A stretch of DNA of 58,655 nucleotides, taken from positions 1 through 58,655 of the forward strand of contig CADCKD010000010.1 in assembly GCA_902801985.1 (NCBI GenBank), written 5' to 3'. Origin of the DNA: an uncultured bacterium. Lineage in GTDB: Bacteria; Cyanobacteriota; Vampirovibrionia; Gastranaerophilales; Gastranaerophilaceae. Both the position numbers and the translations under genes were made by a program. The first letter of the stretch is position 1; every line of letters begins with the position of its first letter. The notes beneath the pieces are model-generated. The model was not told the origin of the DNA and made no database searches. It worked only from the letters and a program-made list of their open reading frames with translations. Below, piece after piece: positions 43,673 through 52,588 of this stretch.

Positions 43673-44128
43673 ATGAAAAAACAAACATTGGCACAAGATG
43701 CCTTTAAACTTTATGCTGAAAAATTTATGTCGTTAGAAGATATTGCAAGGCAGCTTCATTTGAACGAAAGAACGCTCCGCCGATGGAAAAAGTCTGATAA
43801 TTGGGAAACCAAAAGAGCTGAATATATTCGGACTAAAACGACATTGCATTCTGATTTATATAATTTTACCCGAAGTTTGATAAATTCTATCGAAAAGGAT
43901 ATGGGGAATAACGGTAAAGTCGAGCCTGCAAGGTATTATGCTGTTACTAAAATGCTAAAATTGATTGGTCCGGTTAAAGCTTATGAGGATGAAGTGATAA
44001 GTGAAAAACAAATACCTAAAGAGGAAAAGCCGAAAGGCTTAACACCGGATGTTATACGAGAAATTGAGGAACAAATTCTCGGCATAACTCATGAAGAATT
44101 TTGTGAACATGATTTGAACGCCGATTAA
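43673..44128 (+). CDS. Mu gp27-like (DUF1804-type) HTH protein
   Basis: A 151-residue protein. The N-terminal part AFKLYAEKFMSLEDIARQLH plus NERTLRRWKKSDNWETKRAE is a homeodomain-like HTH of the kind found in DUF1804 / Mu gp27 and small-terminase proteins. The rest is helical. In Mu-like phages such proteins work with the packaging machinery, but no large terminase or portal gene is present here, so it may be a remnant or have been reused as a regulator. I chose ATG 43673 with GAGG six bases ahead; the longer frame from 43472 runs back over the divergent gene and looks untranslated. Confidence 0.65.
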   Translation: MKKQTLAQDAFKLYAEKFMSLEDIARQLHLNERTLRRWKKSDNWETKRAEYIRTKTTLHSDLYNFTRSLINSIEKDMGNNGKVEPARYYAVTKMLKLIGPVKAYEDEVISEKQIPKEEKPKGLTPDVIREIEEQILGITHEEFCEHDLNAD

Positions 44129-44135
44129 ACACCTT

Positions 44136-44369
44136 TTAAACGGTATTTAAATTTTCGATATCTTTTTCGTGTTCGATAAAAAATGCGTTTAGCACATCTG
44201 TCTCATTTCGCAAATGTTTAATAACAGGTGCAAGATTGTAGCATTCTTCAATCTCCGGCTGATTTGCCACAAAATAATCAATAACAACTGCTGTGTGATA
44301 AATATTCTCCACCCACTTGCTTAACTGTTTGAACTCCTTTGGAGTAATATTCAATCCGACTTTTTCCAT
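44136..44369 (-). CDS. Small hypothetical protein
   Basis: A 77-residue helical protein (MEKVGLNITPKEFKQLSKWV...). AAAGGAGG before the ATG is among the strongest ribosome sites in the element. It is acidic, with no Cys cluster or membrane segment. It is convergent with the gp27-like gene, 7 bases apart. Function unknown; size and charge would suit a small regulator or antitoxin-like protein, but no toxin is adjacent. Confidence 0.55.
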   Translation of the reverse strand: MEKVGLNITPKEFKQLSKWVENIYHTAVVIDYFVANQPEIEECYNLAPVIKHLRNETDVLNAFFIEHEKDIENLNTV

Positions 44370-44430
44370 ACACGACCTCCTTTATCGTGTCGTATACATC
44401 ACTCAAAGTTTAAAATAAATCAACTATTTA

Positions 44431-45009
44431 TTATTCTTTTTTCAAAAACATAAAATTCAACAATTGATCTATTTGATTGGCTACTTCTTGCCAACATTTA
44501 AATGTTTCTGGATCTTTTGCGTTACAAGATAATAAACGTTCTTTTTCTTCTGCAAGTTTCATTAATTGCCATAGCTCTCTCATAGGTCTTTTATCAAAAG
44601 CAAATGCTTTAATCATATATCTACCAACTTCACTTAGACCAATAATATCCCCATTTTCGGTCCTTTCTATATGCAAATCGTATTCATTCGATGTCGGGTC
44701 AACAAAACCATTAATTCCATTATTTGGTATATTAGGGTCATTTGTTGGCCACTTGTTATGTTTTTTTCTGTTGCATTGATAACAAGAATAGACAAGGTTA
44801 TTGTAATCGTTTATCCTACTTTCGTCTATTGATTTTGGTACAAAATGATCTATTTCAAATGCATTTTTAGTAATAGTTGTCGTTTTCCCACAGTAACCAC
44901 AAGTATCTTTAAAATCTGTTCTTAAATCATCTAGATAATTGTGATAATCGCTCTGCACTTGGACGTTAGAACGCCTTTTAAGAATCTTATTCCCATGGAT
45001 TCTTGCCAT
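44431..45009 (-). CDS. HNH endonuclease, last gene of the four-gene operon
   Basis: A 192-residue nuclease of the HNH/McrA-like beta-beta-alpha-metal type. Core: DTCGYCGKTTT (zinc CxxC), FEIDHFVPKS (catalytic His in the IDH step), then NNLVYSCYQCNRKKHNKWP with the Asn, second CxxC and final His. The N-terminus is basic (ILKRRSNVQVQ). The ATG at 45009 is preferred because GGAGG lies six bases upstream; the frame is open to 45042. The gene overlaps the receiver gene by about 23 bases and is probably translationally coupled. Likely the DNA-cutting effector of the operon. Confidence 0.85.
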   Translation of the reverse strand: MARIHGNKILKRRSNVQVQSDYHNYLDDLRTDFKDTCGYCGKTTTITKNAFEIDHFVPKSIDESRINDYNNLVYSCYQCNRKKHNKWPTNDPNIPNNGINGFVDPTSNEYDLHIERTENGDIIGLSEVGRYMIKAFAFDKRPMRELWQLMKLAEEKERLLSCNAKDPETFKCWQEVANQIDQLLNFMFLKKE

Positions 45010-45628
45010 CATTATCCTCCGCTGGCAAGCATTTACTTGCAATTTCTAAAATTTTATCTATTTTTTCTGAGATCTCAGATTTAAATATTTCATTAGGTAA
45101 ATCATCTATTTTATTATAAGCTTTTAGTAGTGAATATAAACTAATAAATGTTTCTTCTTCATCTGCAGTTATGCTTTTAACTCGTTTTTTTTCTAATAAT
45201 ACAGAGAAACTTGTTTCAATATTATTTAAGCGTTTGTGAAAAACTTGAGAAGCTTGGCGTAGTTCGCTGCAAAAATTTTCAAAATCTTCCAATTTATTTA
45301 GAGAATTTCTATCTCTGATTAGAATTGAGCTGACAATATTTTCAGCAATAGAATCACAAGGATAATTAGTCAAAATAACACAAACTAAATCTGGAATTTT
45401 TTTATTTAAATATTCTATTAACTCGGTTCCACTAAAAGTATATCTATCTGATAATTTGAAATCTGCAACAAAACATTCTATTTTATTATTTAAAACCCAT
45501 AAATAAACATCGTGTATTGTTTTACAATTTTCTACAAATTTTAAATTTACATATTTTTCCAGTAATTCAGAGTAATCGTCTAAAGAACTCGAATCATCAT
45601 CAATATATCCAATATTATAATTAAACAT
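44987..45628 (-). CDS. Receiver (REC)-domain protein without a classic output domain
   Basis: A 213-residue protein. Residues 1-120 are a response-regulator receiver fold: acidic pocket IDDD (10-12), phospho-acceptor Asp56 in FVADFKLSD and Thr87 in VILTNYP. The conserved Lys of the last strand is not seen; ILIRDRNS sits there instead, which is unusual. The C-terminal ~95 residues are helical and unfamiliar, with no DNA-binding HTH. It should take phosphate from, or bind to, the GHKL protein directly upstream, whose stop overlaps its start (TAATG), and then act on the nuclease or methyltransferase. Confidence 0.8.
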   Translation of the reverse strand: MFNYNIGYIDDDSSSLDDYSELLEKYVNLKFVENCKTIHDVYLWVLNNKIECFVADFKLSDRYTFSGTELIEYLNKKIPDLVCVILTNYPCDSIAENIVSSILIRDRNSLNKLEDFENFCSELRQASQVFHKRLNNIETSFSVLLEKKRVKSITADEEETFISLYSLLKAYNKIDDLPNEIFKSEISEKIDKILEIASKCLPAEDNDGKNPWE

Positions 45629-47865
45629 TATTTAAATACTCCACATAAAGTTATTGTTGTTTTAAAACCAGTTGCTAAATTTATATTTTCTGACAAATCA
45701 ACAGAACCACTATATTCCTTTGCTGTTTTATCAATAATCCACATTCCCATGCCAGTACCTATTAAATTATCATTAGTATCGCGTTTATTTGTTTCAAAGG
45801 GTTCTAATATTTGATATGGGTTATTTTTATACTTATCAGATAAACCTTTTCCATTATCTTCATATATAATTTTTAATTCACTATCATTATTTGTAATATT
45901 AATTTTAATATTTTTATTATCTTTTCCAGAGTATTCGAAAGAATTTATACTATTTGTTATTAAGTTACTAATAATACTTTCTATATCATAAGGAAAACAT
46001 TTAAAATTCACCTCTGAAATTTCCATTGTGATAATGATATTTTTTTCTTTTAAGACTTCTTGCCATGAATCTATAAAATCCTCTGCCAATTTCTTGATAG
46101 AAACAAAACTCATTCTCCTTTTGTCTCTTTTTACCATTTCAATAGTTACAGTGAACCAAGAATTAAATTTTTTCTGTAATTGCAATGCTTCTTCTAATTT
46201 TTTTTGTAAATGTTCTTTATCTTTCCCATCATTTACTGATTGTTGAACCGTTAATAATTTTAAATTTAACTTATGTGCAACATCCTTAATCTCATGTATA
46301 TATGAATTCGTAACAATACCAGTTGTGGCTAGAGTCCTTAATAGCCTATTCTCATCCTCTAGATCCTTTATTTGTTCTTCTTTGTTCTCTATTACAGCTT
46401 TTGCTTTTGATGCTTCAACTAACTTTTGTTTCTTACCTTTTTTACTATTTGATTTCTTATTTTCTGATTTTTTATTAATCTCTTCTTGATATATTTCTAC
46501 CGGATGAGTATCTTCGTGGTATTGCCTCAAATTTCTGCAGACATATTGCCTGTCTTTTTCCATTTCTTGTATAACAAATATTAGAAATTCTCTAAAATAT
46601 GAGAATTCTTTAGTTTCAACAATACCCTCTCTGTTTGATTGATCAGGTAAATTTACATTCAAACGAGAAATGTATACAGCCCCTAGCATTTGTTCAGCAC
46701 CAACTCTCCAAAGACCAGAAGAAGAAACTGCTGCTGGGGATTTTGCTTTTCTGTTCGCCAACAAAAGCCAATCAAATGCAGTCGTTTTTACTTCACCATA
46801 TGGACGCACTCTAAAATTATCTCTGTATATCTTTATACCGCCAAAAGTATCTCTGGTATCCCTTCTTGAAATTATGTCTTTATAAAAATATTTCTCTTTT
46901 TCCTCTTTGTTTGGCGCAGACAATTTCGCAAAATACAAAGTTCCTCTAAATGCTCCTATTGTATTTACATCGATATCAGGAAGTATTTCATTAAACTTAT
47001 AGTGTTTTTCTATCGGTACTCCTTTGAAATAGTCTAAATCTGCTTTTTGAAAATATGGACTTTTAACTACATCATTAAAGGCATTTCCAAAATCAAATTC
47101 TTCTCTTTTAATATAAATATCGGCGTTTCCATCTTCGCTAACATTAAAATCAATTTTATAGTCATATGAATAATCACTGCTATTGACAATAATTTTCGAT
47201 TCGTCAATAGTTGAATTTTCTGAAAATACATATAATTGAAAAATATTATCAATTTCTGGTGGAATTAATGTTGCCAAACTTTTTTTAATATCACTTATAG
47301 TATCTATTGTCCAAGAATCTCTTAAATCTGATAATTTGAATATTGTACCGTGTTTATCGAATTTTTCTTTAATAAGATTTTTTAACTCGATATTTTTTAC
47401 TTTATCAATAAAATCGCTAATAGTTATTTTTGTAGGTTCCAGTTCGGCTCCTACATCTGTAATTTTTATTCCAGAATTAAAATCAGACCAATTTACATTC
47501 CATAGGATTGACTCTGATTCTGTTTTTGAAAGCATAGAACAATGATCAGCAATACGATCCAATGCAAATCTTCCAATACCTTTTGCACCAGTTTGTATTC
47601 TCCCTGAACTCAGCTTATAATCTGTCTTTTTTGAAGAGTAACCTATTGTCATCCAATTATCTACAATTACTTTTGATGACATTCCTGTGCCATTATCAAT
47701 CAAGTAAAAATTATTTGAGGATTCTTCATAGTATAATATACAAGAATCTGCATCAGCATCATAGGCATTTTTGACTAATTCTAATATTGCACCATCGAGT
47801 TTTGAAACATTTTCTCTACCTATTAATCTTGCGGTATTAGCATCAACATTGAAAGGAATTTTCAT
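45628..47865 (-). CDS. Double GHKL ATPase: MORC/HSP90-like module fused to a histidine-kinase module
   Basis: A 745-residue cytoplasmic protein with two ATP-binding GHKL domains. The first (residues ~1-200) has ELVKNAYDA (29-37), IDNGTGMS (56-63) and GAKGIGRF (93-100), the MORC/HSP90/MutL style, followed by an S5-like part. A Lys-rich coiled coil (about 470-520) precedes SYIHEIKDVAHKLNLKL, a HisKA-like helix with a candidate phospho-His. The C-terminal HATPase has NLITNSINSFE, YEDNGKGLSD, LEPFETNKRD and GTGMGMWII, all boxes intact. No membrane segment exists, so sensing is internal. It starts right after the methyltransferase stop, with GGAGG inside that gene. Confidence 0.88.
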   Translation of the reverse strand: MKIPFNVDANTARLIGRENVSKLDGAILELVKNAYDADADSCILYYEESSNNFYLIDNGTGMSSKVIVDNWMTIGYSSKKTDYKLSSGRIQTGAKGIGRFALDRIADHCSMLSKTESESILWNVNWSDFNSGIKITDVGAELEPTKITISDFIDKVKNIELKNLIKEKFDKHGTIFKLSDLRDSWTIDTISDIKKSLATLIPPEIDNIFQLYVFSENSTIDESKIIVNSSDYSYDYKIDFNVSEDGNADIYIKREEFDFGNAFNDVVKSPYFQKADLDYFKGVPIEKHYKFNEILPDIDVNTIGAFRGTLYFAKLSAPNKEEKEKYFYKDIISRRDTRDTFGGIKIYRDNFRVRPYGEVKTTAFDWLLLANRKAKSPAAVSSSGLWRVGAEQMLGAVYISRLNVNLPDQSNREGIVETKEFSYFREFLIFVIQEMEKDRQYVCRNLRQYHEDTHPVEIYQEEINKKSENKKSNSKKGKKQKLVEASKAKAVIENKEEQIKDLEDENRLLRTLATTGIVTNSYIHEIKDVAHKLNLKLLTVQQSVNDGKDKEHLQKKLEEALQLQKKFNSWFTVTIEMVKRDKRRMSFVSIKKLAEDFIDSWQEVLKEKNIIITMEISEVNFKCFPYDIESIISNLITNSINSFEYSGKDNKNIKINITNNDSELKIIYEDNGKGLSDKYKNNPYQILEPFETNKRDTNDNLIGTGMGMWIIDKTAKEYSGSVDLSENINLATGFKTTITLCGVFK

Positions 47866-49275
47866 CTATATTTCCTCCAAGCAGAATTCATAATTATTTA
47901 CATCTTTAGCGGTAATTCTTAATGAAGATCCACTTGCTTGTATTCCTATTTTACTAACATATTCTAAAAATCTATCACTTTGAAGAATTTTTTGAGCTTT
48001 AGTAAGAGAATTCCCATTTTTAGATACTATATATATACCGGCGTAAGGAATGTCATTTTTTTCTAATTCATACACTTTAATGCTATTAGTAACAACTGTT
48101 GACATCAATAATTTTTCTTGATTTAAATGTGCTAATGCTTGGCTTCTTCCGTATTCAAACCATTTTGCAGAAACATCTTTGTTTCTATTATCTAATTTAT
48201 CTTTAAATTCTTTTAAATATGCAAATGCTTTTGGGTATTTTGATACAAAGTCTTTTTCAGAATATCTTTCAAGTTTATTATTCTTGTAAAAATATGGGAA
48301 TATAATATTTTCTTCTTTTGCATATGCTAAATTCCGAGGGCTTTTGGCTGGTTTAAGAAGTTGTTTTTCTATATTCTTGTTTTTTGATTTTTCATTTATT
48401 ACAAAAGCCTCATTAAGTAACGTTGCAATTGAAATCGAAGCATTATATAAATCCCCAAATTTAATTAATTTTTTATTTTTTGGAATAGAACTCTCTTCAA
48501 TAAAAATCCATTTACCATTTAATATCTTCTTCTGAATTTTTCTTTTTATTTTAGTTTCTTCATTTTTATATATAATAGATTTTGCATTAGACTTTTTATC
48601 GCATATTAGTATAGATGTTGCAACCAATGCTTCTTCAAATACTTTCTCTGTTTTAAAATCTATTATCATTGTAATGTCAGGTAATATATAATTACGGAGA
48701 CTTTCTGCATATACATTTTTGAATATACTACTTGGTATTAAATAAGCTAACTTGCCATTATTATCTAAACAGTCAATACTTTTCTCTATAAAAGCATAAC
48801 AATAATCAAATTTTCCCTTTTTGCAGGTTGAAAAATTATTTTTTACATAAATTCTATCATCATCTGACAAATCTCTATAGTTTATATATGGTGGGTTTCC
48901 AGCAATATAAGAAAAATTATATGGTAAGTTGTACTTTAAAAAATCTTTTTTTAAAATATTCCATTTAACTTCATATATACCATACTTGTTAACAATATCA
49001 TTTATATTTTTTAAACATTCTTTATACTTTTTGGAATCAATTTCAAATGCCCAGATATCTTTTTCGAGGCCATCTTTAATTGTATTAAGATCAAAATTAT
49101 TTTTTAAACAATCCTGAATATATCTTTCTACAGCCATGCTCAGTACAGCACCATTGCCGCACGAATTTTCTAAAAATTTCTTACCATATAAATCGTGTTT
49201 ATAATCAATGGAATCAAGAAGTTTATTGACTTTTTCTACAGGTGTGAAAACTTGACATCTATATAATTTATCCAT
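47866..49275 (-). CDS. N6-adenine DNA methyltransferase (TaqI/Eco57I-like), first gene of the operon
   Basis: A 469-residue gamma-class methyltransferase. Motif X-like start YRCQVFTPVEKVNKLLD, motif I KKFLENSCGNGAVLS (33-47), acidic motif II region DIWAFEIDSKKYKE, and catalytic motif IV NPPYINYRD (127-135). Motif VI-VIII region DNNGKLAYLIPSSIF follows. The C-terminal ~200 residues are a target-recognition-like domain (SGSSLRITAKDVNNYEF at the end). It lacks a fused nuclease; the operon's separate HNH protein could be the cutter. It is 90 bases from the hsdR stop. A possible -10 (TATTAT) lies upstream and the ribosome site is weak. Confidence 0.88.
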   Translation of the reverse strand: MDKLYRCQVFTPVEKVNKLLDSIDYKHDLYGKKFLENSCGNGAVLSMAVERYIQDCLKNNFDLNTIKDGLEKDIWAFEIDSKKYKECLKNINDIVNKYGIYEVKWNILKKDFLKYNLPYNFSYIAGNPPYINYRDLSDDDRIYVKNNFSTCKKGKFDYCYAFIEKSIDCLDNNGKLAYLIPSSIFKNVYAESLRNYILPDITMIIDFKTEKVFEEALVATSILICDKKSNAKSIIYKNEETKIKRKIQKKILNGKWIFIEESSIPKNKKLIKFGDLYNASISIATLLNEAFVINEKSKNKNIEKQLLKPAKSPRNLAYAKEENIIFPYFYKNNKLERYSEKDFVSKYPKAFAYLKEFKDKLDNRNKDVSAKWFEYGRSQALAHLNQEKLLMSTVVTNSIKVYELEKNDIPYAGIYIVSKNGNSLTKAQKILQSDRFLEYVSKIGIQASGSSLRITAKDVNNYEFCLEEI

Positions 49276-49366
49276 ATAAACCTATGATTTTTAATAATAC
49301 CGTACTTAGATATTAGCATAAAAATATTAATAGTTTAAGTTTGACACAAAACTATAAACTTAAGAA

Positions 49367-52300
49367 CTATGCTGCTTTTGGTATCCAACCATAGCCTTGG
49401 ACAGCCATATCGATAAAATGATTTAACAGTAAATCCGTTTTTGCATCAAATACTTCTTTATCATAACTTTCCGGTAAATCTTCATTTAAAGTTTCGCGAA
49501 TTGTACTTCTTATTTTTGCTTTTGGCTGAGCATCTTTATACCAATCTGCCACGAATAAGTTACTTTTATTTTCATCTAATTTTTTATAAAGATTTTTAGA
49601 AGATAAAATTACTTTTTGTTCTTCTTCTTTAGTCAGTTTTTTACCTTTTATAAGCAAATCAAAGATTTCAAGCTCTTCTTCTGTTAAACCAAATTGGTTT
49701 GGTCTTTCGTTTTCTTGTTTAAGTTCTTCTATTAATTCAAGCAGTTGTTCATAATAATCTTCATTTTCAGAACCGCCGGCATTATATCTATCAATAATAT
49801 TTTTGTATCGTTCAGAGAATTTTATTCTTGTGACATTTTTATTTATCATTCGTTGCAAAGCTTCATCAAGAAAAGCTTTGAGGTTGTCAATTTCAATAGC
49901 CTTATATTCTGCTTGATTTATTTCTTCTCTCAGTTTATCAACATCAATTTTGGACAAATTTATAACTTTATATTCGTGAATAGCGTATTTATCACCTTTT
50001 TCTTCCGCTTGTTCAGACGTTACGCTATTGTCTAAAAGCTGTCCCATTCTTAATTTTGCACGTTGAATTTTTTCATCATCAACTGTATTTTGAAGAAGTC
50101 CATTCATATATAAAATTGGCGAGAATTTTTCGTTTTTCCAATGCATTTCAAAGATTTCTGGTTTCGATGCTTCGTATAAATTGATCAATGTGTTGGATAA
50201 AACTTTAAACTTTTCTTTTGTTTCATCTTTTTCAACTATTTTATTATATGCTGCGCGTAATTTATTCAGTTGATCAAATGTACCAGATTCTTCAATTATT
50301 TTATCTAAATCAATATCAATCTTTTTCAAAAATTCATCTGTTTCATCAATGGTTTGCCCTATTAAATCAACCAGCTTATCAATTTCTTTTGCCGGAAATT
50401 CAGTACCATCGCTGCCTGTTGCATATTCACTCAATGCTTTTTTCATGTACTTAAAGACATTTACATAATCTACAATAATACCGCAAGGTTTATTCGGATA
50501 TACTCTGTTTGCTCTTGCAATTGCCTGCATCAAAGTATGACCTTTCATCGGTTTATCAAGATACAATGTAGATAAATCTTTTACATCGAAACCTGTAAGC
50601 CACATTGCACAGACAAAAACTAATTGAAGATTACTTTCAGCCTGTTTAAATCTATCTTCAATATCAAGCCCATCAACAATTTCATTCATTTTTGTTCTAT
50701 GCTTTGTTATATCAAGTCCTTGTTTCTTGAATTTTTCATCTTCGTCAGCTTCTTCTGATACAATAACTGCCATTTCAACCTTATCCATATAAGCAAGCAT
50801 ATTTGTTATTTTATCTCGTTCTTCTTTTGTTTGAGCTTTATTTCTTTCTTTTACAAGTTCTTTCTTCTCTTCTTGCCAATAGTGTTGAACTTTATCATAC
50901 ATTTTAACTGCAGTAAATTTATCAACAGAAACGACCATACCTTTACCCAAAAATCCTCGTCTTGGGAAATGATGAGCAATATCTTTTGCAATTTTATCCA
51001 ACCTGTCTTCACGTTTAATAATTTCAAGTATTCTTGAAGAAGAATTTTCTACAAGTCTTGTTTCGTCTTCATTGAGGTTTTCATCTTCAATAATATCAAC
51101 TACATCATCATCAAGAAAATCATTCTCTAAGCCTACTTCCGGGACTCTTCTTGAATAAAACAACGGGACGGTTGAACCGTCTTCAACAGACTGTGCAAAG
51201 TTATATTCTGAAACGTAATCGCCAAACCATTGATTTGTTAATCTTTTTGAACCTAAGAGCGGAGTTCCTGTGAATGCTATAAAGTTTGCATTTGGCAAAG
51301 CCTTTCTCATATTTTCTGCAAGGTCTTTATACTGTGTACGGTGTGCTTCATCGACCATTACAATAATATCGTTTCTTGTTGATAATATTGGATATTCTTT
51401 TGTTTTATCATAGCGGAATTTATGGATCAGAGTGAATATAAAAGATTTTCCTTCGCTTTTTTCAAGAAATCCTCTTAATTGTTCGCCATTTTTAGGTTGG
51501 CACTCTTCTTTATCGCCAATAACCTCTGTTCTGACAAAGTTTTTATAAATTTGAGTATCTAAATCATCTCTATCCGTAATAATTAAGAAAGTAAAATTCC
51601 CTTCAATTTTGCGTTTGACTTTTCTCGCAAACATAACCATTGAATAACTTTTACCTGAACCTTGTGTATGCCAGAATACACCTAATTTACCTTCAAGTTT
51701 TTCTCTGTTTTTAACAGCTCTGAACAAATTATTTATACCCAAAAATTGGTGGTTTTTTGCAATAATCTTAGTCTTTTGGTTTTCAAATACTATGAAATTT
51801 TCAATATAATCTAAAAGCGTTTCTTTGTGCATTAAGCAATCTATGAAATAATCAGCTGATACACCCTTTTCTTTTATGGCTTTACGGTCAATTTTATCTT
51901 CTTCGCTTGACTTTAACCATTCAAAGAAGAAATCGTATGATGCGTTAAACGCTCCTAATTTCGTTTCTAAACCGTTTGATAAAACACATATCTGATTAAA
52001 TGCAAAAAGATTTGGAATATTTTTTAAATAATCTTTTAAATTATGATTATATGCTTCTTGTACTTTAATTATGCTGTTTTTTAGTTCTATAAATACAAGC
52101 GGTAAACCATTTATAAATACAATAATATCCGGTCTTCTCCAGCCGTATCTGCCCTGTATCCACATTTGAGATACAGCTGTAAAGGTATTATTTGATGGAT
52201 TATCAAAATCAATTAGTTTTATAAAACCGAAATCATCTTTACCGTCTTTTCTGAAATCAATTTTAATTTTATCTCTGATTTTCTTGTATAAAGAATAATT

Positions 52301-52579
52301 CTTTTCAACCAAATCACTATCAGTAAAATCGGAAATCAAGTCTTGATAAGTAGAATCTATTTTATCTTGTGGAATACCTCGATTTAGTTCGCAAATTTTA
52401 TTATAAAGAATTTTAGGCAACACACACATTTTCTTATTTTGGCGTTCTGTTCCGTCATTAAGATTTTCCATTTGGGAAGGATCAGAATTACACCTTAAAA
52501 CATCATAACCAAATTCTTCATTATTCAGTTTTTTAAGTATTGCTTGTTCTATATCATCTTCAGAAATAAAATTTGCCAT
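49367..52579 (-). CDS. hsdR: Type I restriction enzyme R subunit
   Basis: The motor-nuclease subunit of a type I system: it translocates and cuts unmethylated DNA. The 1070-residue protein has an N-terminal PD-(D/E)XK nuclease (RRPDIIVF Asp151, FIELK Glu165-x-Lys167). Next is an SF2 helicase core with Walker A TQGSGKSY (305-312), DEAH at 410-413, FTGTPLLG, and the late motifs AMWLTGFDVKDL and QAIARANRVY. A helical C-terminus contacts the methyltransferase. All motifs are intact. AGGAGA lies before the ATG, 9 bases after the hsdS stop. Without a whole HsdM/HsdS partner it would have no site recognition. Confidence 0.95.
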   Translation of the reverse strand: MANFISEDDIEQAILKKLNNEEFGYDVLRCNSDPSQMENLNDGTERQNKKMCVLPKILYNKICELNRGIPQDKIDSTYQDLISDFTDSDLVEKNYSLYKKIRDKIKIDFRKDGKDDFGFIKLIDFDNPSNNTFTAVSQMWIQGRYGWRRPDIIVFINGLPLVFIELKNSIIKVQEAYNHNLKDYLKNIPNLFAFNQICVLSNGLETKLGAFNASYDFFFEWLKSSEEDKIDRKAIKEKGVSADYFIDCLMHKETLLDYIENFIVFENQKTKIIAKNHQFLGINNLFRAVKNREKLEGKLGVFWHTQGSGKSYSMVMFARKVKRKIEGNFTFLIITDRDDLDTQIYKNFVRTEVIGDKEECQPKNGEQLRGFLEKSEGKSFIFTLIHKFRYDKTKEYPILSTRNDIIVMVDEAHRTQYKDLAENMRKALPNANFIAFTGTPLLGSKRLTNQWFGDYVSEYNFAQSVEDGSTVPLFYSRRVPEVGLENDFLDDDVVDIIEDENLNEDETRLVENSSSRILEIIKREDRLDKIAKDIAHHFPRRGFLGKGMVVSVDKFTAVKMYDKVQHYWQEEKKELVKERNKAQTKEERDKITNMLAYMDKVEMAVIVSEEADEDEKFKKQGLDITKHRTKMNEIVDGLDIEDRFKQAESNLQLVFVCAMWLTGFDVKDLSTLYLDKPMKGHTLMQAIARANRVYPNKPCGIIVDYVNVFKYMKKALSEYATGSDGTEFPAKEIDKLVDLIGQTIDETDEFLKKIDIDLDKIIEESGTFDQLNKLRAAYNKIVEKDETKEKFKVLSNTLINLYEASKPEIFEMHWKNEKFSPILYMNGLLQNTVDDEKIQRAKLRMGQLLDNSVTSEQAEEKGDKYAIHEYKVINLSKIDVDKLREEINQAEYKAIEIDNLKAFLDEALQRMINKNVTRIKFSERYKNIIDRYNAGGSENEDYYEQLLELIEELKQENERPNQFGLTEEELEIFDLLIKGKKLTKEEEQKVILSSKNLYKKLDENKSNLFVADWYKDAQPKAKIRSTIRETLNEDLPESYDKEVFDAKTDLLLNHFIDMAVQGYGWIPKAA

Positions 52580-52588
52580 AAATTTCTC

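Noticed and set aside
49276-49366. Imperfect AAGTTT/AAACTT inverted repeat between hsdR and the methyltransferase gene as a terminator or promoter
   Set aside because: The stem is weak and interrupted, and no convincing T-run or promoter pair could be assigned.
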